Below are positions 1 to 7,414 of a DNA stretch of 22,813 nucleotides, piece by piece. Position 1 is the stretch's first letter, and the number at the start of each line of letters is the position of its first letter. Under the pieces are notes generated by a model. The model was not told the DNA's origin. It saw only the letters and a program-made list of their open reading frames with translations, and searched no databases. Source of the DNA: a virus; the IMG/VR virus record IMGVR_UViG_3300021478_000114, positions 1-22,813 of that record; one strand, written 5' to 3'. A program made the position numbers and the translations under genes.

Positions 1-119
1 ATGGTCAGTACCTGCAGTACCAGGCGCAGCAGCCGCCGGAGTACGCGATCACCTTCGAGCAGTGGCTGCGTAACTTTACCGGGCGCAACTACACCACGTA
101 CCAGCAGGAGCACCCGTGA
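1..119 (+). CDS. C-terminal fragment of an unknown phage protein (5' end outside window)
   Basis: An open frame enters from the left edge (codons in phase with base 3) and gives 38 residues before a TGA at 117-119. The residues are rich in Gln, Tyr and aromatics and contain EQWLRNFTGRNYTTYQQEHP at the end, a composition like a normal protein rather than a shadow frame. The competing frame from the ATG at base 1 reads as Arg/Ser-rich low complexity and is not credible. The stop overlaps the GTG of the next gene (GTGA), the coupling used throughout this genome. Function cannot be told from this short tail. Confidence 0.6.
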   Translation, partial: GQYLQYQAQQPPEYAITFEQWLRNFTGRNYTTYQQEHP

Positions 120-388
120 GCCTACTGAACTACACGCTGCCGAACCTATGGAACCGCATCACGCGCCAGAAGATGCAGTTTGAGCGCGGCTCGCAATGGG
201 ACTGCACGTACTGGCACGACGGCAGCGCCTGCCAGGTATCTGGAGTGAAGGTGGCAGGCAACGGCGGCTACGTGTTCCAGTTCATGCGTGACGGCAAGCG
301 CACCGCACGGATACGCTTGAGCTACCCGGCGGTCGATGCGATGCGCCAGATGCTGGGCAAGTGGGAGGACGAGAGTGAGCCTAAGTAG
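116..388 (+). CDS. small hypothetical phage protein, 90 aa
   Basis: Starts at GTG 116, preceded by a good Shine-Dalgarno (CAGGAG) and overlapping the upstream stop as GTGA. The product is soluble and basic. Its middle looks like a small beta-rich domain (WDCTYWHDGSACQVSGVKV, then GGYVFQFMRDGKRTARIRL), followed by a short helix. No signal peptide or membrane segment is seen. I do not recognise the family. Overlapping starts on both sides place it in the same operon as the following membrane proteins. The antisense frame over the same bases is a shadow. Confidence 0.7.
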   Translation: MSLLNYTLPNLWNRITRQKMQFERGSQWDCTYWHDGSACQVSGVKVAGNGGYVFQFMRDGKRTARIRLSYPAVDAMRQMLGKWEDESEPK

Positions 389-668
389 CTTCATCGCCAA
401 GACCGGAACCAACCCCACGTTTGTCGCCTTTATGGCGCACGCTGGCGTCGCCTATGGCGTGATCTATACCCTGGCCCAGCACCTGCAGGGACCCCGCTTC
501 GGTTTCGCCCTGTTGGCCGCCATACTCGCTGCGGCGGGCAAGGAGTTCTGGTTCGACGCCACCCAGGAGAAGGACCCTCCCCAAACCTTCGAGGACAACC
601 TGGGCGACTTCATTGGGTACATGGTAGGCCTGAGCCTGGCGGCGTGGTTCCATGCTCACGGTATCTAG
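375..668 (+). CDS. small integral membrane protein, 97 aa, three predicted TM segments
   Basis: The start is placed at GTG 375, which has GGAGG six bases upstream. A longer frame from 336 has no such site and adds an implausible Arg/Cys-rich leader. Hydrophobic stretches lie at about residues 15-35, 42-56 and 78-94. Between the last two sits KEFWFDATQEKD followed by NLGDFIGYMVG. A 'KE-x-D ... N-x-x-D ... G' layout is reminiscent of small VanZ-like membrane proteins, but this resemblance is weak. It overlaps the upstream gene by 14 bases. It could be a holin-like or superinfection-related membrane protein; function is unknown. A clearer holin exists at 19987-20346. Confidence 0.7.
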   Translation: MSLSSFIAKTGTNPTFVAFMAHAGVAYGVIYTLAQHLQGPRFGFALLAAILAAAGKEFWFDATQEKDPPQTFEDNLGDFIGYMVGLSLAAWFHAHGI

Positions 669-777
669 GCTGCGAGCGGCCAAGGACGCCGTGGTCGAGT
701 TCGTGCTATCATGGAGCCTGATCGACTATATTATCGTAGCGCTGATCGTGATGGTGCTACTGGAGAGACCGCAATGA
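652..777 (+). CDS. single-TM microprotein, 41 aa
   Basis: An ATG at 652, inside the end of the previous gene, opens a 41-residue frame ending in TGA 775-777. A short basic N-terminus (MLTVSRLRAAKDA) is followed by one hydrophobic helix at about residues 15-37 (WSLIDYIIVALIVMVLLERP). This is a typical single-pass membrane microprotein. The stop overlaps the next ATG as ATGA, the same coupling seen for proven neighbours, which argues that it is translated. No clear Shine-Dalgarno is seen, so it would depend on coupling. It might be a lysis or membrane accessory peptide, but that is inference. Confidence 0.55.
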   Translation: MLTVSRLRAAKDAVVEFVLSWSLIDYIIVALIVMVLLERPQ

Positions 778-965
778 ATTGGTACGTGTTTCTTGGAATG
801 ACCGGTTTTATGGCCACGCTGATAGGTTTTGCCGTTGGTTTTTCGATGCTTCTGCAGTGGCTATGGCAGGAACACGATATCAATCCGGCCTGGGGCATGG
901 GCATATTCGTGATCGCGTTGTGTGCAGCCGCTGGGATAGTTGCGAACCATGTTCCTCCTGGCTGA
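774..965 (+). CDS. small membrane protein, 63 aa, two predicted TM segments
   Basis: Starts at ATG 774 with GGAGAG just upstream and an ATGA overlap with the preceding microprotein. An in-frame upstream ATG at 711 has no ribosome site and adds an Arg/Asp-rich leader, so it was not chosen. Two hydrophobic stretches, at about residues 4-31 and 40-58, are joined by a short polar turn (WQEHDINP). The product looks like a small hairpin membrane protein. With the two preceding genes it forms a cluster of three membrane proteins. Size and topology fit a holin or antiholin, but no diagnostic motif is visible. Confidence 0.65.
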   Translation: MNWYVFLGMTGFMATLIGFAVGFSMLLQWLWQEHDINPAWGMGIFVIALCAAAGIVANHVPPG

Positions 966-1410
966 CGCGATCTGGTACTTCGAGCACCGCTTCACCTGCG
1001 AGCAGGGCCGGCCGTACAAGCACCAGGACATTGAGCGCCTGAACAAGTACTGGACCCTGGACGTCCACGGGCCTGATGTCGCCTACCGCGCGAGCGCGAT
1101 GATAAACGCCTGCGGGCACATTGCGGACACCATGGCGTGGACCTATGGAAAGGCCAAGCCGAAGCTCTACTGGCGCTTCAGAACGAAGATCGACGACCAC
1201 CCGGATCTTGGGCGCATGATCACGCGCATTTGGATTGAAGGCTGTAATGACTACGGCCACCGGGCCACCCAGGAGTGGCGGGCGGCCTACCCGCCGCTGT
1301 TGGTGTATACTAGAGCTAGGGACCTTCTTCCACTGCTGACCTTCAAGGAGCCGGCACTAAGTGCGCTACCTATCATCGATCTTGATCCTGATCCTCCTAT
1401 CTGCGGCTAA
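949..1410 (+). CDS. hypothetical protein, 153 aa
   Basis: The likely start is ATG 949 (a TTG at 940 is the alternative), overlapping the upstream stop by 17 bases. The product is rich in Trp, Tyr, Arg and His with helical stretches (HQDIERLNKYWTLDV, YRASAMINACGHIADTMAW), and looks soluble. The final residues are Asp/Pro-rich and overlap the next gene by 50 bases, more than usual here, so the true C-terminus deserves care. I do not recognise a family. Confidence 0.6.
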   Translation: MFLLADAIWYFEHRFTCEQGRPYKHQDIERLNKYWTLDVHGPDVAYRASAMINACGHIADTMAWTYGKAKPKLYWRFRTKIDDHPDLGRMITRIWIEGCNDYGHRATQEWRAAYPPLLVYTRARDLLPLLTFKEPALSALPIIDLDPDPPICG

Positions 1411-1963
1411 CGCCAAGGCCCAGACCACCGCTCGCCTAGACTTCCCTGATGGTACATGCTCCGGCACCATTGTGGCACCGAACACGATCCTGTCGGCTGG
1501 GCACTGCTTTCAGGGGACAGAGAACGAGTGGGGTATACCTGAGCCGGCGCCCACGGAGATGAAGGTCGACGGCTATAAGGTGAAGATCCTGGCGACGGTG
1601 TTCGACGACAACGACCACGCACTGGTGAAGGTCGACTTCACATTCCACGATCACGCCAAGCTATCGAAACCGGCAACGGTTGGGACGCGCATCCACTATT
1701 GGGGTAACCCGGCTGGCCTGAATAACATTTACCGTTCTGGGTACGTCACTAGTTACCACAACTCGGCGATGATGATGGACGTGAACGGGTTCTTCGGTGA
1801 CAGCGGCTCAGGCATCTTCAACGACGCGGGCGAGGTCGTGGGTGTCATGGGCTTCCTGAGCGTTCACCCGCACGACGGCCTGAAGTTCACCCTGATGGGT
1901 GCGGCGACGCCCCTGGAGTTCACGCCGCTGCAGTACGACATGATGGGAGTTACGCCGCCGTGA
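1361..1963 (+). CDS. secreted trypsin-like serine protease (S1/chymotrypsin fold), 200 aa
   Basis: GTG 1361 with AAGGAG at a good distance. The product begins with a Sec signal peptide (MRYLSSILILILLSAANAKA), with likely cleavage after the Ala at about residue 20. The catalytic triad of the trypsin-like fold is visible: His48 in LSAGHCF, Asp85 in DNDHALVKV and Ser148 in FFGDSGSG. The Gly-x-x-x-Gly-Asp-Ser-Gly context and the following strand (GEVVGVMGF) match the family. About 180 mature residues is compact but complete for this fold. Only two Cys (33 and 49) are in the mature part, near the His loop, and may form the classical disulfide. The signal peptide implies export to the periplasm or outside, so a role in capsid maturation is unlikely. 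The target is unknown; degrading surface or envelope proteins, or host modulation, is speculative. Confidence 0.88.
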   Translation: MRYLSSILILILLSAANAKAQTTARLDFPDGTCSGTIVAPNTILSAGHCFQGTENEWGIPEPAPTEMKVDGYKVKILATVFDDNDHALVKVDFTFHDHAKLSKPATVGTRIHYWGNPAGLNNIYRSGYVTSYHNSAMMMDVNGFFGDSGSGIFNDAGEVVGVMGFLSVHPHDGLKFTLMGAATPLEFTPLQYDMMGVTPP

Positions 1964-2169
1964 GCGCCAAGACCAAGGTGAAGCACGCCGAGGAAGTAGC
2001 GTGTCTCGACATGAACTTCCGGTGCCTCAAGTGCGACCAGGTGCTGGAGATCCTGTGCCGGTACCTAAGCGCCGGCCACAGCGTGGCAGCCTGCGGGAAC
2101 CGCTCCTGTGAGCAGCTAAACAAGCAGATGAAGGTCCCGCGCGTGACAATCAAAGGGGAATGGCTGTGA
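1960..2169 (+). CDS. small Cys-rich, probable zinc-binding protein, 69 aa
   Basis: GTG 1960 overlaps the protease stop (GTGA) and has GGGAG upstream. The 69 residues contain six Cys at positions 15, 22, 25, 33, 45 and 50. C22-x2-C25 (FRCLKCDQ) and the later AACGNRSC pair could form a zinc ribbon. The N-terminus is Lys-rich (MSAKTKVKHAEE). No membrane segment or signal is seen. A nucleic-acid or protein-binding zinc domain is a reasonable inference; the precise family is not recognised. Confidence 0.65.
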   Translation: MSAKTKVKHAEEVACLDMNFRCLKCDQVLEILCRYLSAGHSVAACGNRSCEQLNKQMKVPRVTIKGEWL

Positions 2170-2399
2170 TTAAGACCAAGGTCGTGCGACAGTACTGTGT
2201 CATTAAGGGCCGGCAAATCTACGTCGTATGCCTGTGGCGCGAAGCCTGGCAGACGATGCCGTACTGGGAAGATATGCGAGACTTCGAGCTGGACGAGTAC
2301 GAGAAGGCCCGCGAGTACGCCCGTAATCTCTGCCTCCAGAGCGCCAGCAAGCCAGAGATCAAGGACATGGTCGAGTTCCACGACGGAGTACAGGTATGA
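2166..2399 (+). CDS. small hypothetical protein, 77 aa
   Basis: I place the start at GTG 2166 because it overlaps the upstream TGA as GTGA and has AGGGGA at about the right distance. The ATG at 2160, two codons earlier, lies almost on top of that Shine-Dalgarno. The N-terminal half is strand-like (VVRQYCVIKGRQIYVVCLW) and the C-terminal half is an acidic helix (MRDFELDEYEKAREYARNL). It looks like a small soluble alpha/beta protein. Its stop overlaps the next start as ATGA. No function can be assigned. Confidence 0.65.
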   Translation: MIKTKVVRQYCVIKGRQIYVVCLWREAWQTMPYWEDMRDFELDEYEKAREYARNLCLQSASKPEIKDMVEFHDGVQV

Positions 2400-3112
2400 C
2401 CGACCGCGAGTACTTCACGAGTGTGATGAAGGCGCTGCGCGTATACGCACACAACAACGCGCCTATGCCGCCAGCGGTCGCCGAGAAGATGGCCGATATG
2501 ATCGAGCTGCAGTTGAACGAGCTGAAGCGTATGGACGACGCGCCGCCACCAAACCCGGGACGATGGGCAGCACAGTACGATGCATACGTTGACAGCTGCG
2601 CGGCGCGCGGCATGAACCATATGAGCTACGGTGAATACGCACGCCAGGCTGACTCCATGGTTCTAGGGAGTGTACCCCAGACACACAGTGGTCACCAGCG
2701 TGATGGTGGTCAGCAGTACAATACAGCTGGGCCACTGCCTCTGAAGTGCCCGCACGGCGTATTGAAGAACGGCATGTCAACTTGCCTGGTATGCTCTGAC
2801 CCGGCGTTCCATGCGGCGAGCAGGAACAACCCCAGTCCGTACCAGACATTCACACTGACTGGTGAGACGAAGCAGGCATCCGCGAGCAACCTATCACTGT
2901 GCGTCATCTGCGGGGAGCCGAACTTCAGCATCCCCCGCCTGGGGATAGGTCACGTCTGTAAGTTGAAGCCGAATGCTACGTATTGGCGCTGCATCCATCA
3001 CCCCAGCTTGATTGAGAATATGAAGGACCATCGCTATGTCTGTGAGCACGGGTGCCACAAGAGTGAGCTACGCTGGTACGACAATGGCACTTGCAAGCCT
3101 CTGACATCCTAG
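2396..3112 (+). CDS. Cys/His-rich, probable multi-zinc protein directly upstream of the terminase, 238 aa
   Basis: ATG 2396 (GGAG upstream, ATGA overlap). Residues 1-90 are helical and free of metal ligands apart from Cys68. Residues 118-233 hold a dense series of Cys/His groups: C118-x-H120 with C130-x2-C133; C169-x2-C172 with H186-x-C188; and C199, H201, H202 with C216, H218, C220 and H221. Each group could hold one zinc. The gene lies where a small terminase is often found and overlaps the large terminase start by 22 bases, but it has no recognisable small-terminase features. A DNA- or RNA-binding role is inferred from the metal clusters only. Confidence 0.7.
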   Translation: MTDREYFTSVMKALRVYAHNNAPMPPAVAEKMADMIELQLNELKRMDDAPPPNPGRWAAQYDAYVDSCAARGMNHMSYGEYARQADSMVLGSVPQTHSGHQRDGGQQYNTAGPLPLKCPHGVLKNGMSTCLVCSDPAFHAASRNNPSPYQTFTLTGETKQASASNLSLCVICGEPNFSIPRLGIGHVCKLKPNATYWRCIHHPSLIENMKDHRYVCEHGCHKSELRWYDNGTCKPLTS

Positions 3113-4656
3113 AGCTGTCCCTTCGCCAGGGCTTTACTCGTGAACAAGCAGCAGCGGCGCTCCGTAGTCTCGACGACGATCAGGTCACTCGTCTCGCGTG
3201 GGCGTGCCGTTGGGCGGAGACTCGCCACAAGCATCAGATCGTACCGGCGGATGTGGATGGTGTACCGTGGTCGGTGTGGCTCATTCTGGGTGGTCGTGGC
3301 GCTGGAAAGACCCGCGTGGGCGCAGAATGGAGCGGTATGGCTGCCGCGACGACCGGTCCTGACCGGAATGGTAAACATTTCCGGTGTCTGGTGGCCGCTC
3401 CAACAAGTAACGACCTTCGCAATACGTGTTTCGAGGGCGAATCGGGCCTCATGGAGGTCATACCGACTTGCCTTGTTAAGGACTACAACATCTCCCAGCA
3501 CCGGATCAAGCTCCACAACGGGAGCATGCTAGGTGGCATCAGCGCTGAGAAGTCTACGCGTTTTAGAGGCCCTCAATGGCACAAGGCCTGGTGCGACGAG
3601 CTTGCCGCTTGGGGGGATAACGGACGAGACCCACAGGATGCTTGGGACACGATGGCCCTATCTGTACGCCTCGGCGATGATACTCGCATCCTGGCTACAA
3701 CTACACCAAGGCCTCTCCCGCATATCAAGTCCCTCATACTTGCAGAGGGAACCGTTGTCACACGTGCCTCGACGTACGTCAATCTCGACAACCTCTCCAA
3801 GGAGTTCGCGAACCGCATCCTCAAGTACGAGGGTACGAAGATCGGCCGCCAGGAGATCCACGCCGAGCTGATTGATGCGGAAGAGGGCGGCATCGTCCAG
3901 CGCGCGGACATCAAGAAGTGGCCATACGGCCGGCCGCTCCCCGAGTTCGAGTACATCGTGATGTCCTTGGACACCGCCTACAGCGAGGAGTCCTACGACC
4001 CGAAGGCCAAGGAAAGCGACCCGTCAGCGTGCAGCGTCTGGGGTGGCTTCGTCCATAAGGGCAAGCCGGGGATCATGCTCCTGGACTGCTGGGCGGAGAA
4101 GCTGGGTTTCCCCGAACTGGTGGATCGTGTTACAATAGAGAAGTCGGTACGGTATAAGGCGCAGGATAAGGCCTTGATACCGATGGCGCTGATCAACGGT
4201 AAGAAGCAGCGGCCGACCAATCGGGGCAAGAAGATTGACCTGATTGTGATCGAAGAGAAGGCCTCGGGTAAGTCTCTGCGCCAGCAGCTGGCCAAGGAGA
4301 AGATCTTTACCTACGGGTACAACCCCGGAAAGGCCAGCAAACTCACCAGGTTACACGTAGTAAGCTATCTGCCGGTGCGCGGCACCATCTGGGTACCTGA
4401 GTCCAAGAATCTCGGCTGCTTCACCACCTGGTCGGAGCCCCTGCTCGAACAGCTGTGCTCATACAGCGGCGAGGGGACCATCCTACACGACGACTTGCTC
4501 GATACGACCACCCAGGCGTGGCGTGTCATCGAGGACCAGTGGCTGCGCGAGGCGCAGGCCAAGCTCGACAAGCAGCGTCTCAGGGCCCACACGGGCGAAA
4601 TAGACGACGACAATCCACGGCCCAAGAAGCCATCCTCCAATCCGTACGCAGTATAA
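3091..4656 (+). CDS. terL: terminase large subunit (DNA-packaging ATPase and nuclease), 521 aa
   Basis: The motor that cuts concatemeric DNA and pumps it into the procapsid. Walker A is GGRGAGKT at residues 67-74, Walker B is HKAWCDE ending D169-E170, and the coupling motif is ATTTPRP at 202-208. The C-terminal RNase H-like nuclease has acidic residues at D294 (VMSLDTAYSE), E388/E389 (IVIEEKASG) and D467/D468/D471 (HDDLLDTTTQAW). Length is normal for the family. The start is probably TTG 3091; no ATG or GTG precedes the conserved region, the next stop upstream is at 3064, and no strong Shine-Dalgarno is seen, so translation may be coupled to the overlapping gene. Codons of the ATPase half end in T much more often than those of the nuclease half. 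TAATG overlap with the portal gene. Confidence 0.95.
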   Translation: MQASDILELSLRQGFTREQAAAALRSLDDDQVTRLAWACRWAETRHKHQIVPADVDGVPWSVWLILGGRGAGKTRVGAEWSGMAAATTGPDRNGKHFRCLVAAPTSNDLRNTCFEGESGLMEVIPTCLVKDYNISQHRIKLHNGSMLGGISAEKSTRFRGPQWHKAWCDELAAWGDNGRDPQDAWDTMALSVRLGDDTRILATTTPRPLPHIKSLILAEGTVVTRASTYVNLDNLSKEFANRILKYEGTKIGRQEIHAELIDAEEGGIVQRADIKKWPYGRPLPEFEYIVMSLDTAYSEESYDPKAKESDPSACSVWGGFVHKGKPGIMLLDCWAEKLGFPELVDRVTIEKSVRYKAQDKALIPMALINGKKQRPTNRGKKIDLIVIEEKASGKSLRQQLAKEKIFTYGYNPGKASKLTRLHVVSYLPVRGTIWVPESKNLGCFTTWSEPLLEQLCSYSGEGTILHDDLLDTTTQAWRVIEDQWLREAQAKLDKQRLRAHTGEIDDDNPRPKKPSSNPYAV

Positions 4657-7352
4657 TGGCCAAAAAGAAAGTCAAGACCAAACGCGCCGCCAAAGCCTCT
4701 GGGAGCACCTACGAGAGCAGCGAGCTGCAGGCCATGTCCCAGCAGGCCCCCGAGGAAGATCCCGCCACTGACGCCGCCGAGGACGCCAAGGACCGTAGCG
4801 TGGGGATCACGCCCGAGGACTCAGATACCAAGGAGCTGCCAAACGGCGGCGCCATCATCACGTTGTCCGACAAGAAGGACACCAAGAAGGCCATTGAGTT
4901 CTACTCTAACCTCGCGGAGGACATGGACGAGTCTGAGCTAAACAAGATCGCCACGAACCTGGACGACCTGATTGAGAAGGACATCGAGGCGCGCAAGAAC
5001 CGCGACAAGCAGTACGAAGAGGGCCTGCAGCGCACGGGTCTTGGAGACGACGCCCCGGGCGGAGCCACGTTCGAGGGAGCCTCCAAGGTTGTCCACCCGC
5101 TGCTGCTTGAGGTCCACATCGACTTCGCCGCGCGCTCCATCAAGGAGCTGTGGCCGGCGGACGGCCCGGTGAAGGACAAGATCATCGGGACCACTACCGA
5201 CAAGAAGGAAGCGAAGGGCAAGCGCAAGAAGACCTACATGAACTGGCTGATGACGGAGAAGATGCCGTCGTTCCGGTTCGAGCTTGAGCAGATCCTGACC
5301 CAGGTGCCGTTTGGCGTCGCATACAGCAAGCTGTTCCAGGACATCAAGCGCAAGCAGGTCGTCCACCAGCCGGTGTGGATGGACGAGATCATCCTCCCCA
5401 GCGGCGCGAGCGACTACTACTCCAGCGACCGCAAGACCCACGTCCAGCAGATCAACGAGTTCACCTTCAACGACCGCGTCCGCTCCGGTATGTACCGGGA
5501 CATCTCGGCCGTCAAGGTCGTCACCGTCCCCGACCAGACCGCGAGCCAGGCTGCGAACGACAAGATCGAAGGCCTCACGCGCTCAAGCTACAACGAGAAC
5601 GGCCTGCGCACTGTCTACGAGGTAGACGTCCAGTATCTGCTGGCAGACGATAAGCGCAAGATCGACAACGCCGAGGAGACCGACGAGGGCCCGGCGCCGT
5701 ACCTCATCACCATCGACGAGAGCACGAAGAGCGTCCTGTCGATCTACAGAAACTGGGACGAGAATGATGAGAACCTTGATGCTCTCGTGCATACAATTGC
5801 TTGGCCGTTCCTTCCGTGGCGTGGCGCGATGCCTCTTGGGACTCCTCAAATACTTGGGGGAATTGCGGCTGCTGCCACGGGTGCTCTTCGCGCTCTGTTG
5901 GACAGTGCCCATATTAACAATTTTCCTGGTGGGATGCATCTTAAGAGTGGCCCAGTGGGCGGCCAGTCAGTGCGTATTGATGCTGGTCAGACGAATGAAA
6001 TAGAAGGCGGAGTGATGCAGGACGACATCCGCAAGGCGTTCATGCCTACGGAAGTCAACCCCACGTCCCCTGTGTTGATGGAACTGTATGGCAACCTGGT
6101 CGAGAGTGGCCACGAGCTAATCAAGGTCACATTGGATGAGGCCGAGGACAACCAAAACGTGCCGGTCGGCACGACGATGGCCCGCATTGAGCAGGGCATG
6201 GTGGTATTCAGCGCGATTCACTCGCGGCTGCACAACGCCATGGGCAAGATGCTCAAAGTTATCCATCGGCTGCTCGCGACGTACCTGGACGACGCGCAGG
6301 TTCTCAAGGAGACCGGCGAGCAGATGGTATTCAAGGCCGATTTCGACTCGCCCAACGACGTCGTGCCGGTATCAGATCCCGAGATCTTCAGCGAACTGCA
6401 GCGAATAGCGCAGATCCAGACGATTGCCCAGCGCGCGCAGCTGTTCCCTGGACTCTACGACCCCCATGAGGTCGAGACGGAGATCCTGAAGCGGATGAAG
6501 GTCAAGGACCCGGAGCGGTTCCTGACGCCCAAGCCTAAGCCGAAGCCGGAGCACGCGGCGAACGAGAACATAGCGGCCGCCCTCGGGCAGCCAATTGTGG
6601 CGTTCCCCGACCAGGACCACCTGGCACACATCGAGATGCACCTGGCGTTCCTTGAAGACCCGATGTTTGGCGCCAGCTCGCTCATGGCACCCCAGGTAAT
6701 ACCGGCTCTCTTGCAGAACGTCAAGGAGCATATGCTATTCTATTATGGTATGCAGATATTCAACCAGGCCCAGAAGGCACTGGAGGATACCGGCACCAAG
6801 GACGACCTGTCGACGTTCCAGGCCATCCACGACCCAGCCGTCAAGGGCGCAGTAGACCAGCTGCTAGCGGCTGCCTCGCAGCGTGTCCACCCGGGCATGC
6901 AGAAGGCATTCGCGAAGCTCCCGGACATCATCCAGAAAGCTCAGGCGATGCTCAAGCAGTTCGCTCCGCCGCCGATGATGGACCCGTCTCAGGTCGCGGC
7001 CCAGGGCAATCAGATCAAGCAGACCCAGGTCGAGAACCAGGACAAGCAGGCCACGGCGAAGCTCCAGCAGACCGCGCAGGCGGACGCACAGAAGGCAGCC
7101 TTGAGCAACGCTGAGCTGCAGCAGAACGCAGCCACCAGCGCGGGCGAGGCGCAGGGCGCGGCAATGATCGCAGCGAAGTCCGACCAGACCAAGCTCCAGG
7201 TCGCCGACAGCAGCAACCAGACCAAGCTCGCGACCACGCAGGCGGACAACACGACCGCGATGGAGATCAGCGCCGCGACGATTCAGGCCGGACACAAGTC
7301 CGACCTCAAGGACGGCCAGGGCGTAGGCGGGAAGCCTCGCGCGGCCGAGTAA
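4656..7352 (+). CDS. portal protein (P22-like), 898 aa
   Basis: Forms the dodecameric ring at the capsid vertex through which terminase drives DNA and to which the tail attaches. The start is ATG 4656, overlapping the terminase stop (TAATG). A longer frame reaching back to 4455 is Arg-rich shadow. The core carries features of the P22-type portal family: IYRNWDENDE, then a Gly/Ala helix, then ALRALLDSAHINNFPGGMHL. The last 120 residues are Gln/Ala/Lys-rich and strongly helical with repeated QTKLxxxxxx units, like the C-terminal helical barrel of the P22 portal. The N-terminus is Lys-rich and acidic, probably disordered. Residues about 370-449 are encoded by a sharply distinct codon patch (see the overlapping ORF entry). 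Confidence 0.92.
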   Translation: MAKKKVKTKRAAKASGSTYESSELQAMSQQAPEEDPATDAAEDAKDRSVGITPEDSDTKELPNGGAIITLSDKKDTKKAIEFYSNLAEDMDESELNKIATNLDDLIEKDIEARKNRDKQYEEGLQRTGLGDDAPGGATFEGASKVVHPLLLEVHIDFAARSIKELWPADGPVKDKIIGTTTDKKEAKGKRKKTYMNWLMTEKMPSFRFELEQILTQVPFGVAYSKLFQDIKRKQVVHQPVWMDEIILPSGASDYYSSDRKTHVQQINEFTFNDRVRSGMYRDISAVKVVTVPDQTASQAANDKIEGLTRSSYNENGLRTVYEVDVQYLLADDKRKIDNAEETDEGPAPYLITIDESTKSVLSIYRNWDENDENLDALVHTIAWPFLPWRGAMPLGTPQILGGIAAAATGALRALLDSAHINNFPGGMHLKSGPVGGQSVRIDAGQTNEIEGGVMQDDIRKAFMPTEVNPTSPVLMELYGNLVESGHELIKVTLDEAEDNQNVPVGTTMARIEQGMVVFSAIHSRLHNAMGKMLKVIHRLLATYLDDAQVLKETGEQMVFKADFDSPNDVVPVSDPEIFSELQRIAQIQTIAQRAQLFPGLYDPHEVETEILKRMKVKDPERFLTPKPKPKPEHAANENIAAALGQPIVAFPDQDHLAHIEMHLAFLEDPMFGASSLMAPQVIPALLQNVKEHMLFYYGMQIFNQAQKALEDTGTKDDLSTFQAIHDPAVKGAVDQLLAAASQRVHPGMQKAFAKLPDIIQKAQAMLKQFAPPPMMDPSQVAAQGNQIKQTQVENQDKQATAKLQQTAQADAQKAALSNAELQQNAATSAGEAQGAAMIAAKSDQTKLQVADSSNQTKLATTQADNTTAMEISAATIQAGHKSDLKDGQGVGGKPRAAE
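5764..6003 (+). CDS. possible overprinted hydrophobic ORF inside the portal gene, 79 aa
   Basis: In the +1 frame of the portal gene a 79-residue frame runs from ATG 5764 to TAG 6003. It encodes a very hydrophobic, cationic protein with two likely membrane helices (for example RVLFALCWTVPILTIFLVG). It coincides almost exactly with a block where about 38 of 80 portal codons end in T, against about 4 in the 80 before and 7 in the 80 after. T at the portal third position is the second codon position of this frame, which creates hydrophobic residues. Selection on the overlapping frame would therefore give this pattern, but so would a simple codon-use patch. No convincing Shine-Dalgarno (only GACGAGA) is present. 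Listed as a hypothesis. Confidence 0.25.
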   Translation: MMRTLMLSCIQLLGRSFRGVARCLLGLLKYLGELRLLPRVLFALCWTVPILTIFLVGCILRVAQWAASQCVLMLVRRMK

Positions 7353-7367
7353 GGCATCATAAAACAG

Positions 7368-7398
7368 ACCGTAAGTGGCTTAGTGCACTTTTTACGGT
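7368..7398 (+). promoter_or_regulatory. hairpin in the portal downstream spacer
   Basis: ACCGT and AAGTG on the left pair with CACTT and ACGGT on the right, giving two five-base stems separated by a TTT bulge and closed by an eight-base loop. It lies in the only spacer between the portal gene and the small-gene run. The T run is inside the arm rather than after it, so it is not a standard terminator. It may be an RNA processing or attenuation element. Confidence 0.35.
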
Positions 7399-7414
7399 AC
7401 ATCAGGAGTCCCAC

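Noticed and set aside
1-183. Open frame from the ATG at base 1
   Set aside because: Arg/Ser/Thr-rich shadow of the frame-3 tail and the start of the next gene; the overlapping GTGA at 116 supports the other frames.
3140-3871. Two consecutive +1-frame open frames inside the terminase (3140-3532, 3533-3871)
   Set aside because: Arg/Ser/Thr-rich low complexity, no ribosome sites, and separated by a stop; unlike the portal patch they do not match a sharp codon-use border.
4455-4655. N-terminal extension of the portal frame back into the terminase gene
   Set aside because: The added 67 residues are Arg/Gly/Gln-rich shadow of the terminase; ATG 4656 overlaps the terminase stop in the usual TAATG style.
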